A stretch of DNA of 64,000 bases, taken from NCBI RefSeq assembly GCF_026914265.1, contig NC_069124.1, positions 10,444,522 through 10,508,521 on the forward strand, read 5' to 3'. Under the pieces are notes generated by a model. The model was not told the DNA's origin, ran no database searches, and worked only from the letters and a program-made list of their open reading frames with translations. The stretch comes from Mya arenaria (Eukaryota; Mollusca; Bivalvia; Myida; Myidae). The position numbers and the translations under genes are program-made. Below are positions 37,460-48,601 of the stretch, piece by piece (position 1 is the stretch's first letter; every line of letters starts with the position of its first letter).

Positions 37460-39289
37460 GAAAACATGTTTGAAGTAACTCAGATTACAAAAACAAAGTT
37501 CTAAATTACATTTTTACATACAGATATTGTTACTGTAGCCATTGGTTTTATTTGACCATTTTCTTTTTCACTGTTATGGACTCCATTCGTTAATTGAATC
37601 CGACCAAGAAATAAGCTAGTTCTCTGGTAACTCCCTAAATCTTAATGTTAAATATAGACATCTGATGACCCATATAATTAAGTTATCATTTAAAAAGTTT
37701 TTACTAATGAGTAAAATAAATTATCAAAGTTATAACATTAGCTCTTCAATTAAACTAAAATTGGATCTAAACTGTCCTACTTTGGAATCTTTGTGGTAGC
37801 ATGTTCATGAATAGTTTAACATTTTCATTTTTCCACACAATACTGATAATGATACTAAAACAATATGGGGTTACGAGGTTCACATATCAGTGGGGTAGGA
37901 AACCGTTAAAGGTATGGGAACATTATACTAAAAGCAATATATTATTAGGTATGCATTATATCGATAACTTCACATTTCGCTTTTTTGACAATTAACAATT
38001 ACCTCAAAGTCAGTTATGCTACCATGATTTACACTCCCTCATTCGTTTTATAAATGCACTTTTTCTTGACCTTCACATAAAACAGTGATTATTTTCATCA
38101 GACTTTTAAGGTATAAGAAGTTTTAAATCAATCTGTATCTTTAACTCTAAGAGCACAGGTAAAATTAGCTATGGATGACTCAACGTTTTTCCGTGATGTC
38201 AGGGGAAGTAACCGAAGGTATACGTCTGAGTGAGAATTTTCTGAGTTCTCGGAGAGGTCACATGATAAGTGCACAAGAAGTAACTGTTTATATATATATA
38301 TATACAGTATACTTTAACGTTAACCCTAACTTAGACGACTTAATCTATGTTGCGTTGTTGGTTTAGTTCTTACAACAACAAGCGGAATGGGTTAGATTCA
38401 TAAGATCTCAATTGGAGTTACATGTTTAATCATTCATGCCCAAGCATCAAATGAAATACAATACTACAGGCATAGCTATATATAAAACATAGTATTTAGT
38501 AAGAATAACTACAATAGAGAAATATCCTGTAGTATATCAAGAATTGTGTCCCTTCGATACATTTAGATAAAGAATGCAACAGCAACAATCTATGCGTTCG
38601 ATTTGTTGTTTTCCTTTTTTATGCGTAAAGGACAGCAGATGCTCCAGTTAGCATTTAAATTGACAAGTAACAGGACCAACGTTCGTGACATGTGTAATAA
38701 ATTATATTTACTCATAAGTAAATAAACACTCCTTGCAAACAAATAAGATACTGTAACACTTATAATATTACTTTGATTAAAGAGTATATAATTATATTTG
38801 TAAATGTTCTTTTCATGATTACGTTTCTTTTATATATAATCTAGAATCATATAATACAAAATTTACATTACTGCAGGGTGGCTCTCTTTCTTGTAAAAAA
38901 AACTAGTACGAAAAGATTTGAAACAGTTATGTATTTAAAGATTCATATATGGCAAAACAGATGTGAAAGCTGGCGTCTGCTGCGCGCTCATGAGTTATAC
39001 TCTCCCGTTCCTTGATACTTGGTGATGAGGTAATGGCAAACATTTATCCCAACACCAATCAGAAACCCGGAAAACACAAAAAAGCATTTTAATATATTAG
39101 CTGGATTCATCATCTTGAACAGTATAATATTCAAGAATATTCAAGAACTGTTTGGCAATTGTGCACAGCCAATAACATTACACTACTATTCACTGACATG
39201 GTTGGAATTTAAGAGTCCATCATAGGTTTTTTATTTCTTTTATCTATTGTTCGAAGGTGAAACAAACATATTTGTGCTACAAGTGTTCC
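37460..39289. other. Gene-free stretch
   Basis: No gene is recognised. A (TA)n run lies at about 38289-38306. The piece 38630-38760 is related to 33010-33110 (CAGCAGATG, TGTGTAATAA, TTTACT, TTGCAAAC), another sign of local duplication. Confidence 0.4.
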
Positions 39290-40440
39290 ATCGTTATGGA
39301 AATGTGTATGATATCATCACTATATAAAGCTGATGAATGTATTTGAAATAGTCAGAAACAACACTACTTTAAAACAAGATGCCCGTGAGGTCATATGCTC
39401 TACTGGCATGATACTTGTGGTCAAGGCCATTCGGGTCATACACAAAACCAGAAATCGCAGGTCATTCCATTACTGTAGCTTCAAAATTAAGAAATTAGGT
39501 CAAAAGGTCACAATCAAGGTCATCCAAGCACAACATTGATGTTTGTTTTCAAAACTGTAAATATGGTCCAAATTTCATTGCTGTAGCTTCAAAAATAAGA
39601 AAATAGGTCAAAAGATCACAGTCAATGCCATCTGAGGACAACATTATTATATGTACGCAGTGTACACATGGTCCAAATTTCATTGATGTCGCTTCAAAAA
39701 TAAGAAAGTAGGTCAAAAGGTCACAGTCAATGTCATTCAAGCAAAACACAAATATTTTTCATTGTTGTAGCTCCAAAAAAAGAAAATATTTCAAAAGGTC
39801 ACATACAAGGTCATCCAGGGACAACATTGATAATTGTTTTAAAAACTGTACCAATGGTCCAAATTTCATTGCTGTAGCTTCAAAAAATAAGAAAGTAGGT
39901 CAAAATGTCACAAACAAGGTCTTTAAACTCCAATATAAATATTTGTTTTCAAACTGTGCACATGTTCCAAATTTCATTGCTGTAGCATCAAAAATCAGAA
40001 AATAGGCCGAAATGTCACAGGTTATGTTATCCAAGCACATCATAAATATTTGTTTTCAAAAGTGTATATATGGTCCAAATTTGGTAAAGGGCCATCATAG
40101 GATGCTCCACCACAAATATCAGAGGTATGAGCCTTGTGGTTTGAAACATGAAGATTTGTTCTTTTATAAATATCTAGGAAACTTGTGACTCCTGGGGAAG
40201 GGCCAGTTTTGACCCGAGGCGCATAATTTCAACAATCTTGGTAGAGGACCACTAAATGATGCCTTATTCAAAATATCAAGGGTCTGGGCTTAGCGGTTTC
40301 AAACAAAAATATTTTCAAACATTTTCGTATATAAGTATACCAAACTTGTGAACCCCGGAACGTGGACAGTAATGACCCCAGGGGCATAATTTGAAAAAAA
40401 CATTCACAAGCAATGATGCTCAGACAGACGCAAGAACAAC
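39290..40440. repeat. Tandem array of about 105-bp units plus flanking repeat
   Basis: The phrase GGTCCAAATTTCATTG recurs near 39567, 39670, 39857, 39965 (variant) and 40073 (variant), with a deleted unit near 39760. Spacing is 103-108 bp. Each unit also holds GTAGCTTCAAAAATAAGAAA and AGGTCAAAAGGTCACA. A second repeat type follows, with AATATCAGAGGTATGAGCC near 40117 and AATATCAAGGGTCTGGGC near 40271, about 155 bp apart. The array is non-coding; open frames through it are repeat artefacts. Confidence 0.75.
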
Positions 40441-40762
40441 AGACCCTACACCATCGCATAAAGTCAACCAACACCTTTAAACTGTAGATTTGATCTCTTT
40501 TTAACAAGGGCAAGGGAGAGTAAAACATTAATCCAAATGCACAAGCTAAAAACAACTTGTCTCTCTTTTATTCTAGACTTGGCTAAAAATAGCATTTTTT
40601 CAATAATCCACTCGTGCTTGGCATACGTATTAAAGTCTCGGGATTTGGCCAGTAGAGCTAAAACCGGAAACTAAATTTAAATTTACTATATTTATTCACT
40701 GGTTTTATACATGAGGTACATGAGAATACATTATGAGAAAAGTAGGGCATGGGAATAATGAA

Positions 40763-40815
40763 ATGATGATGGTCGATAATTCGTTTGTTCCTCCGTACAG
40801 ACAAGCAAAGGGAGA
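40763..40815. repeat. Dispersed repeat D fragment adjoining the P450 break
   Basis: ATGATGATGGTCGATAATTC and CCGTACAGACAAGC match 35341-35393 with about six mismatches. P450 similarity stops at about 40828, just beyond this repeat, so the repeat marks the breakpoint. Confidence 0.6.
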
Positions 40816-40827
40816 AAATCGTTATCA

Positions 40828-42084
40828 GCGGAAATTAGTCGGGTCTCCCCAAACCGTGGAGTCATGAGCCAACGAGTAAAGTTGAATAATACAACGGTGT
40901 CTTTGTCAACTGTTTTACCCTGGATGCAAGAGTCCTTCATCGCGTAATGCGGAAGTGACGTCGGGATGATTGTTTCGATACGCATGACCTCATGTATCAC
41001 AGCGTGTGTGTACATCAGGTGAGGTTTATCGTCTAAACACGGCATATTTATTGGGTCCACAGTACAGTCTAATTCTTCTTGAACGCGCTTTTGTACAGCT
41101 GGGTATTTAGCCATGTAAAGTATGAGCCACAATATTGTCTTACTTGTGGTGTCAACCCCTGCACCTTGTAAGTCATACAACACGTTAAGAAGTCTGCCTT
41201 TTGTAAGTTCATAGAAACTGTCACCCGTATCCTTAAGTTCATCTTCTGCAACAATAAGTGAATCCGCAATATCCCTTACGTTTCCGTTAAACCTGGTTTC
41301 ATAATGTTCGGCTACCTGGGACATGGCAACGTCGTCAAACAAATGCATCAGGACCTTGAAGTCTTTGATTTTTTTAGGCATCACATATGCTAGCCATGAC
41401 ATGACATCGATAGGATTTCCACTTTTAGAAAGCTCATCAAATTTTGTGAGAGAATCAGCGAGAACACGAACGTGTTTGTCAGTGTCCACTTCTTTGTCTT
41501 TACCGTAAAGAATATGATAAATTACACTCACAACAGCAAAATAAACGTCGTCTGCAATAGAGCCTGATTGACAAGAGAATTTTCTGACGATATTTGTTGT
41601 TAAAGTCTCGACCTCAGAAGTAATGAGTTCCTCTACAAAATCCTTGCGATCTTTGGTAAACAGTCTTAAAGCATGTGTAGTGATTTTTTTCTGGTGCAGG
41701 TAAGCAGGCGAAAACGTCCCAAAGGCAATTGGATCGTCTCCAGTACGACTACGTAGAATTTCTGTTGTCACAAAGTTAGGGCGTCCGGAAAAATGCGTCA
41801 CCCGCGGTTACCGCTGCCTCATGAATGGCCTTGTGTCCGTTTACTACAACAGTCGACCAGCTGCCCAGTCTTATCTTAAACACATCTCCATATCGTTTCT
41901 GCTAAGCTGCAAATGTCTTCCGTGTGTCATTACCAAGCCATGGTAGATGACCTACAATTGGGAAGCCCCAAGGTCCGTCTGGATATGTCTTCGTAAAGAT
42001 GAAACCGCGGAGCTTTAGATAACAAAATGTAAAGACGAACACAATCCCAAAAAGTGCCAGTGAAACCAGGTCTTCTGTCTTCAT
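40828..42084 (-). pseudogene. Cytochrome P450 pseudogene (CYP2-clan type)
   Basis: The ATG is at 42084. An N-terminal membrane segment (LVSLALFGIVFVFTF) is followed by the proline-rich hinge [28 protein letters not shown], the I-helix oxygen-binding motif AGVDTT, the K-helix E-x-x-R as EVMR, and WGDPTNFR. The cysteine heme-binding loop (FxxGxRxCxG) is absent because similarity ends at about 40828. Further lesions are an in-frame TAG at 41902-41904, an extra base near 41787-41794 (run of A on +) and a second frameshift near 40870-40885. The longest open piece is 40731-41801. P450s of this clan are ER-anchored monooxygenases of xenobiotic or sterol metabolism. This copy could not bind heme. No intron is seen over about 1.25 kb, so it may derive from an intronless or retrocopied gene. 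Confidence 0.88.
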
Positions 42085-42747
42085 TATGAAAGACAATGAG
42101 TTCTAGTCGAAATCAATGAAAATAGCTGTAGATATTCAAACACGGGTTCAGAAAAAGGTACACGGTATGACATATTTAAACTAGAACACGTCAAGGTAAA
42201 GTACATCATTAAACTGTCAGATGTCAATAGAGATAGCAAGCGTTCACCAAAAGCTACACTGATATCACTCAGATTAGGTCAACGACTTAGAGGACATACG
42301 AATTTCAAATATATATTACAGTGGTATTGTGATATCTGCTGGTGTTGAGTGTGCGTGGTCTTCTTTGCGTTACACTCACATGCAGTGAATATAAAAGCGT
42401 ATGATAGACTCCAGAACATATTGGACCATTGACTTTGCTATGCACTCGGAGTATTTCGTAATTCATTTGCAATCATTTCGCATTGTGGCTTATGGGAAGA
42501 CTGAGTTTGATGGCAAACTGTCCGACGCCCATTGCGTCGTCGGTAACAATTAAGTTTAAAAGAACTCATTTCCTTCATATACTGTAGGTTGCAAGCTTCT
42601 ACGAAAGATTGCCATGGCATGCTACATACGTCCTAGGAACACAATAAACGAGTGTAGTTTAGTCATTTTAGCAGTAAGTTTAACAAATGAATGGCTAATC
42701 CACATGAAGGTCGCTCGGTACCTATATATAAATGTGTTAATTTTTAA

Positions 42748-43202
42748 AGGGACTATACACCAGATGGCCCCAAAGTCGGCAAATACATTATTTCCTCAAA
42801 AAAAAAACCTAGAATTGTCAGAACGAGCTTAGTGCGAAGCTGATAATACATTACTTTACATGATTTAAAACATATTTTGTCACCTTTTTAGCTGTGTTTA
42901 CCCATTCAAAAATAGCGCATAGTGGTTTCTCAGTTTATAGTGTGTATATTTAGCATGTGATAGTTACGTGATTAGTATAGAAACATATACGGACGCTATT
43001 TTAAATTTTACTGGTGTTTACTTGGTAGACACCACCAGTGAATTTGAAAAATACGCAAAAACTAAGAAATATGGATGTGTAGTAAACGATGTTAAATATC
43101 AGTAAGTAAGATTCAATTCGTTATACACAACGATATCAATTTCATGCAAGTGTTTGACAAGTTCTTTTTTCTTGCAATGGTATCATCTGGTGTCTAGTCC
43201 CT
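42748..43202. mobile_element. TTAA-flanked MITE (455 bp)
   Basis: The left end reads AAGGGACTATACACCAGATG after the flanking TTAA/A. The right end, reverse-complemented, reads AAGGGACTAGACACCAGATG. The element is bracketed by TTAA at 42744-42747 and 43203-43206, the target preference of piggyBac and Kolobok elements. It has no transposase. I infer a non-autonomous relative of one of those superfamilies. Confidence 0.82.
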
Positions 43203-43356
43203 TTAAATCTTCATTTCAGCTATAACAATATATATTATGCCATTATTGTAAACGCTATTTTTGAGCATGCCTTTCCTTTTTCAGTTACTATAATTGTGTT
43301 CATTCATGATCAACATTTACTAAAAAAATGCACATCTTTTCAAATATTATGTCACG

Positions 43357-43848
43357 GGTGCGAAACAGTGGCTCCAGCTCTTTTAGGAGCTGTGTATAAA
43401 AAGGAGCCAATGACACTTCCGAGCTAGAGCAAAAGAACGGATATCATCGTAAAAGGTAAGTATGACTCGTTATTTTATCTAATATCACAATTATGAGGGC
43501 TTATTTGAGAAATCGGGGAATGCAGTGCCTTATAAATATGTTTAATCTTCACACGTATTTGGGTTATTTTGTAAACATATTGTTTGTGGAGTTATAAAAC
43601 CGATTCTCCCATCAAACACATCAATGTTTACAAACGAAAGTAGAACATTTTCACCAATTTTCAGCTGAATTTCACTCAAGAAGCTTACATTTAAGATAAA
43701 GCCAATATTATCGAGTGCTTTTATTTTGTCGGGAATAAAAATGACCGCCTGATTACCGAAATAAGCTTGTTTATACTCCTTTTCTGGGTTGAGCTGGAGC
43801 CAAAGCCAGGGAGCTGGAGCCAAAGCGTGGAGGCTGAGCCAATACGCT
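43357..43848 (+). repeat. Left arm of a 492-bp inverted repeat pair
   Basis: This arm is the reverse complement of 50091-50582 with roughly ten mismatches by eye and no net length difference. Its outer end begins GGTGCGAAACAGTGGCTCC. A TATA-like TATAAAAAGG at 43398 points inward. GGAGCY/AAAGC motifs cluster at both ends of the arm (outer GGCTCCAGCTC, inner GAGCTGGAGCCAAAGCC). A 93-codon frame on the - strand (43542-43823) exists in both arms. Differences inside it all change residues or create a stop, so it looks unconstrained. Confidence 0.9.
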
Positions 43849-44376
43849 AATATGATAATGCCTGTTTTGATCGGCCAAATTCCGAACGCTAAATTCTTTA
43901 TTAATAACGATTATTGCATAAAATGTGTGTTTTCGGTCCACTATTGTGGTGTGTTAAAATGCAATTACCCGGGCGTTATCGGTAAAAAAAACGTGCATTA
44001 TTCAGTAAATTCACGTGCCGTTAATTCCCGGCTTTTTTGTTTATCACAAGCTCTATCAGGGCCCGCATCATAACAATGGAGACTGAGCGACCGAAAGTGG
44101 GTCAAAGATGCAAATAGTGCACTAAAACATATTTCAGCATATATAGCTTTATACAAACTTTAAAGAAATGAAATAAACCACATATTACTTACATATTTCC
44201 TTCTGAAATATATTTTCCTGGCAAGCTGATGTGTGTTTACTAGATAGTACGTTCTGCAGTTGTTTCGACTATGTGTTTGCTCTAAAAGCACTAACATGAC
44301 TAAATTAAGTCTAAAACGTTTAACTCCTCCCAACTTTAGTCATTTCTGTTGATTTTATTCAGAACAAACGACTTAT

Positions 44377-47300
44377 ATGGACATGATGGTTTCAATTCCC
44401 AAAATGGATTGGGAAAGCACGAACTTACCTCAAGCCTGGGATAAGTTTCAAAGGCACGCCGAACTAGTGTTCTCTGGGCCCCTAAAGAACAAAAGTGACG
44501 AAGAGAAAGCGTCGTACGTCCTTCTTTGGGTCGGAGACAAAGGAAGGGATATTCGCCAGACGTGGACGACAATTAGCGAGACTGACGCTAAAAAGCCGGC
44601 AACGTTTTTTAAGAAATTTAAGGAATACGTCCAGCCGAAACTTAACCCGATATTTGCCAGGTTCAAGTTTAACAACATAGTTCAAGGTGCTGACAATTTT
44701 GAATCATTCGTTACAAAACTGAGATTAGCGGCGACAGATTGCCAGTTTACCAGCTCAGACGAAATGATTCGCGATCGGATCGTTTTTGGAATTTCGTCGG
44801 CCAAACTGCGCGAGAAGCTTATTAACGAAGGAGAGAAACTGTCGCTGGACAAAGCTGTTCAAATAGCACAGAACTTTGAATACGCCAGAGAGCAGATGCG
44901 AACCATGACGACGACTTCCGGCGAAGAAGCCCATTCTTCAGCTGTATACCAGGTGCGGCGGCAACCAAATGAGCGATACCGGAAGTACCAGCCAGAGAGA
45001 CCAGCTGCGGCGTATAAGCCGAGGGACGACAACAAAAACTGTGGTAATTGTGGAAACAAACATTCAAGGACAGCCAACTGCCCTGCAAAGGGAAAACAAT
45101 GCCATGCGTGTAAAAAGTGGAACCACTTTGCACAAATGTGTCGTACGAATGAGGTGACCAAAAGGGTAAACGAACTGAGAGTGGATTATGAATCAAGTTG
45201 TGAATCAGACGACGATGCATTCTATGTGGACACCGTGAAAACAGCAGGTAAGCTGGTTTCACAAGCCCATGCCACTCTTATCATTGGCCCCGTCAAGAAA
45301 CCTATAAAGTTCAAAATTGACACAGGCTCTATGGTGAACATTTTGCCTAACAATGTTTACAGGCAGCTTAAAGTTCACGGCCCCTTATCAATAGCATCAC
45401 ACAAGCTGACCTCTTACACTGGGGATTCTCTGAAAGTACTCGGCACAGTAGACTTGCCATGTGGCTACAAAGAGCACATGGTAACAGCCACTTTTTACAT
45501 TGTAGAAACAAATTCCCAACCTCTACTCTCGCTGACTACGTCTGTTGACTTAGAGCTCATCAAACTGACATACGCTGTCGATAAATCGTCCTCTAAACAT
45601 GACATTGTGACAGAATATAATGACATTTTTCAAGGTGTTGGTCTCCTTCCAGGTAAATGTCAATTACACCTGCGAAAAGATGCAATTCCCGTAGTAAACG
45701 CTACTAGACGGGTACCGTATGCAATGAAAGACAAACTCAGACAGGAGTTAGATCAAATGGAACAAGAATCGATCATTTGCAAGGTCACAGAGCCAACAGA
45801 ATGGGTCAATTCTCTTGTTTGTGTAGAGAAACCCCAAACTGGCAAATTACGCATTTGTATAGACCCTAAACACTTAAACGACGCCCTACTGCGACCTCAC
45901 TATCCAATAAAAACACTTGAAGAAGTGACCTCTGACATCTCAGGTGCTCGCTACTTCTCTGTGTTGGATGCCAAATCAGGTTACTGGAGTATCGAGTTGA
46001 CAGAAGAGTCTTCATACATGTGCACATTTGGCAGTCCATTCGGACGGTATAGATTTCTTAGACTTCCTTTTGGAATCAAATCAAGTCAAGACGAATTCCA
46101 AAGACGAATGGACGAGTGTTTAGAGGGTCTCACTGGTGTAAAATGCATTGTTGATGACATTCTTGTTCATGGAAAAACGCTAGAGGAACATGACACTAAC
46201 TTACGCAACGTACTAGGACGATGTAGAGAAACGGGCATTCGACTCAATCCTGACAAATCCAAAATCGGACTGACAGAAGTCCCGTACTTTGGTCATATTC
46301 TTACATCCGACGGACTCAAACCAGACCCTGACAAAGTGGCATCCATCCTACAAATGAAAGCACCAACGTCACTTGCAGAGCTAGAGACTCTGTTAGGAAT
46401 GGTTACATATCTCAGCAAGTTCTCACCAAAACTGGCCGAGTTGACAAACCCATTGCGGGCACTGCTAAAAAATGACGTGCACTTCCATTGGGACAGACAA
46501 CATGACAAAGCTTTTGACGATGTCAAAAAAGCCCTGACTGAGAGCCCTGTGCTAGTATATTTTGACACGCACAAACCTGTGACGCTTCAGGTAGACAGTT
46601 CAAAATACGGACTAGGTGCATGCATATTGCAAGATGGTAAACCTGTCATATATGCATCAAAATCATTGACACCTACAGAGGTAGGATACGCACAAATTGA
46701 GAAAGAAATGCTTGCTATTCTATTTGGGTGCAAACGTTTTCACCATTTCGTGTACGGACGTCAGGTTCTTGTTCAATCAGACCACAAACCGATTGAGAGT
46801 ATCGTAAAAAAACCACTCTCTGCTGCCCCAGCCAGACTTCAACGTATGTTATTGCAACTGCAAGCATACGACATTCTGGTCACGCACGTACCTGGAAAAT
46901 CAATACCAGTCGCTGACACACTTTCCAGGTATTATGCCGAAGACACATGTTCAGACTTAATTGACGGTCTAGATTTCCAAATCCACTCAGTCAAGTCAAA
47001 TCACAACATGAGCGACACAAAACTAGACGAGGTTAGGATATCGACTGACAAAGACGCCGAACTTTGCACTTTGAAACGTGTCATTCTCGATGGATGGCCT
47101 GACAAACGCACACATTGTCCTTCGTCTGTATTGAAATACTGGACATTCAGAGACGAACTAACTGTCACGGACCGTATGATAGTGAAAGGTGAGAAAATTC
47201 TCATCCCTCGCGAAATGAGATCTTCCATGTTAGAAAAAATTCACATAGGTCATTTAGGAATCGGCAAGTGCACCAGCCGAGCACGTGACGTAATGTTTTG

Positions 47301-48129
47301 GCCTGGAATGTCGAGTGACATATCCGACATGGTTCAACAATGTGACATTTGCCTGACGCATAGGAGTTCAAATAACAAAGAACCAATGCAACCTCATCAG
47401 ATTCCAGAACAGCCCTGGCAAGTTGTTGCAACTGACATTTTTACACTGGACGGTGTTGATTACCTCGTTACCGTTGACTATTACTCCAGATTCTTTGAAG
47501 TTGACAAATTATCGGACACAAAAAGTATCACCGTAATACGCAAACTAAAGACACATTTTGCTAGATACGGTATCTGCCAAAAAGTTGTCAGCGACAACGC
47601 AGCTCAGTTCACATCAGAACAATTCATTACATTTGCGAGGGAATGGGGTTTTGAGCATACGACTTCTAGTCCCCTTTACCCTCAATCTAACGGTCTGGCA
47701 GAAAAGACGGTACAGACGGCTAAACGACTGTTACGAAAGGCAAAATCTGACAACAGAGACCCATACTTAGCCTTTCTAGAGTATCGAAACTGCCCACTGG
47801 AGTGTGGATACTCTCCCTCTCAACTGCTTATGTCACAACGATTGAGATCTATTATCCCGACGGTAAAATCTCTTCTTAAACCACAGACGGTTAACACAGA
47901 CATTGTGCAGGACAAGATCAATAAATCGCGCTCCAGCCAAAAACACTACTACGATCAGACTGCTAAATCGCTACCGCCCTTGGCAGACGGACAGACGATC
48001 AGGGTTCAAATGAAAAAAAGATGGGTTCCGGCAAAACTTATTAAAGACAACCATGACAGATCGTACACAGTTCGGACTGAGGACGGTGGTATTTACAGAC
48101 GAAACAGACGATTTATTATGAGTACTTAA
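44377..48129 (+). CDS. Ty3/gypsy gag-pol polyprotein, Mag/Steamer-like
   Basis: This is a 1250-residue single-frame polyprotein. Gag occupies about 1-260 with two zinc knuckles (C222-C225-H229-C235, spacing slightly atypical, and canonical C242-C245-H250-C255). The aspartic protease has DTG at 315-317. Reverse transcriptase has LDAKSGYW (Asp531) and IVDD (Asp593-Asp594). RNase H has VDSS (Asp740). Integrase has its H956/H959-C989/C992 zinc domain and a D1020, D1073, E1109 triad (D-35-E). No chromodomain is seen. These enzymes would copy element RNA into DNA and insert it. Start: ATG at 44377, with a second ATG at 44386. The TAA at 48127-48129 seems premature because the same frame runs on to 48330. 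The core is otherwise intact, but with no 5' LTR the copy should not be autonomously mobile. Confidence 0.95.
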   Translation: MDMMVSIPKMDWESTNLPQAWDKFQRHAELVFSGPLKNKSDEEKASYVLLWVGDKGRDIRQTWTTISETDAKKPATFFKKFKEYVQPKLNPIFARFKFNNIVQGADNFESFVTKLRLAATDCQFTSSDEMIRDRIVFGISSAKLREKLINEGEKLSLDKAVQIAQNFEYAREQMRTMTTTSGEEAHSSAVYQVRRQPNERYRKYQPERPAAAYKPRDDNKNCGNCGNKHSRTANCPAKGKQCHACKKWNHFAQMCRTNEVTKRVNELRVDYESSCESDDDAFYVDTVKTAGKLVSQAHATLIIGPVKKPIKFKIDTGSMVNILPNNVYRQLKVHGPLSIASHKLTSYTGDSLKVLGTVDLPCGYKEHMVTATFYIVETNSQPLLSLTTSVDLELIKLTYAVDKSSSKHDIVTEYNDIFQGVGLLPGKCQLHLRKDAIPVVNATRRVPYAMKDKLRQELDQMEQESIICKVTEPTEWVNSLVCVEKPQTGKLRICIDPKHLNDALLRPHYPIKTLEEVTSDISGARYFSVLDAKSGYWSIELTEESSYMCTFGSPFGRYRFLRLPFGIKSSQDEFQRRMDECLEGLTGVKCIVDDILVHGKTLEEHDTNLRNVLGRCRETGIRLNPDKSKIGLTEVPYFGHILTSDGLKPDPDKVASILQMKAPTSLAELETLLGMVTYLSKFSPKLAELTNPLRALLKNDVHFHWDRQHDKAFDDVKKALTESPVLVYFDTHKPVTLQVDSSKYGLGACILQDGKPVIYASKSLTPTEVGYAQIEKEMLAILFGCKRFHHFVYGRQVLVQSDHKPIESIVKKPLSAAPARLQRMLLQLQAYDILVTHVPGKSIPVADTLSRYYAEDTCSDLIDGLDFQIHSVKSNHNMSDTKLDEVRISTDKDAELCTLKRVILDGWPDKRTHCPSSVLKYWTFRDELTVTDRMIVKGEKILIPREMRSSMLEKIHIGHLGIGKCTSRARDVMFWPGMSSDISDMVQQCDICLTHRSSNNKEPMQPHQIPEQPWQVVATDIFTLDGVDYLVTVDYYSRFFEVDKLSDTKSITVIRKLKTHFARYGICQKVVSDNAAQFTSEQFITFAREWGFEHTTSSPLYPQSNGLAEKTVQTAKRLLRKAKSDNRDPYLAFLEYRNCPLECGYSPSQLLMSQRLRSIIPTVKSLLKPQTVNTDIVQDKINKSRSSQKHYYDQTAKSLPPLADGQTIRVQMKKRWVPAKLIKDNHDRSYTVRTEDGGIYRRNRRFIMST

Positions 48130-48330
48130 GAGAAATGCCCCGAACTTTCGGAAAACTTTCCAAATTTGCTGCATCAGACAGATTGCGGCAAGTCTCAGTC
48201 CAATGAGTCAGCCGAAATATCTCCCTTAATCTCTCCACAAAATATGTCTGCGTCCCACGAAAATCAGCCATACGTAACTAGATACGGGCGCTCTGTGAAA
48301 CCAACTTCCCGCTTAGTAGAACACGCTTGA
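48130..48330 (+). pseudogene. In-frame C-terminal tail of gag-pol beyond a stop
   Basis: After the TAA at 48127-48129 the same frame stays open for 66 codons to a TGA at 48328-48330. Near its end it contains YVTRYGRSVKP. A T-R-x-G-R-x-x-K-P tail is commonly found at the end of Mag-type polyproteins. I infer that the stop is a recent nonsense change and that the ancestral protein had about 1317 residues. Confidence 0.65.
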
Positions 48331-48587
48331 ATGAAAGCATGTGAGGTTTGTTTACTATTCGTAGTAAATGCCATGCATAGTAAATTCCCGAGTGCCACAG
48401 TCCAGACTGTAAACAGCCTCTATAGACTGGCACGCGGGATTAAATCACCATGCAGCACATGTTTTATATGACGTGTTGATATACCGGACTACATCAAACA
48501 CATGTTATTTTTATACTGTTTATATAAGTTATCAAATTAAGATTCTTTGATGAAATATGTATCTCTCATAAAAATGTTGTTCAATCT

Positions 48588-48601
48588 CAAAAGAAGAAAG
48601 A
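48588..48601 (+). promoter_or_regulatory. Polypurine tract of the retroelement
   Basis: The purine run AAAAGAAGAAAGA lies immediately upstream of the TG that opens the 3' LTR. This is the expected primer site for plus-strand DNA synthesis. Confidence 0.8.

Noticed and set aside
44448-45262. Long antisense frames opposite gag
   Set aside because: These are shadows of the codon bias of the gag-pol frame, with no motifs of their own.
48130-48601. Separate env-like ORF after pol
   Set aside because: The only open stretch is the in-frame gag-pol tail. No signal peptide or membrane segment is visible.
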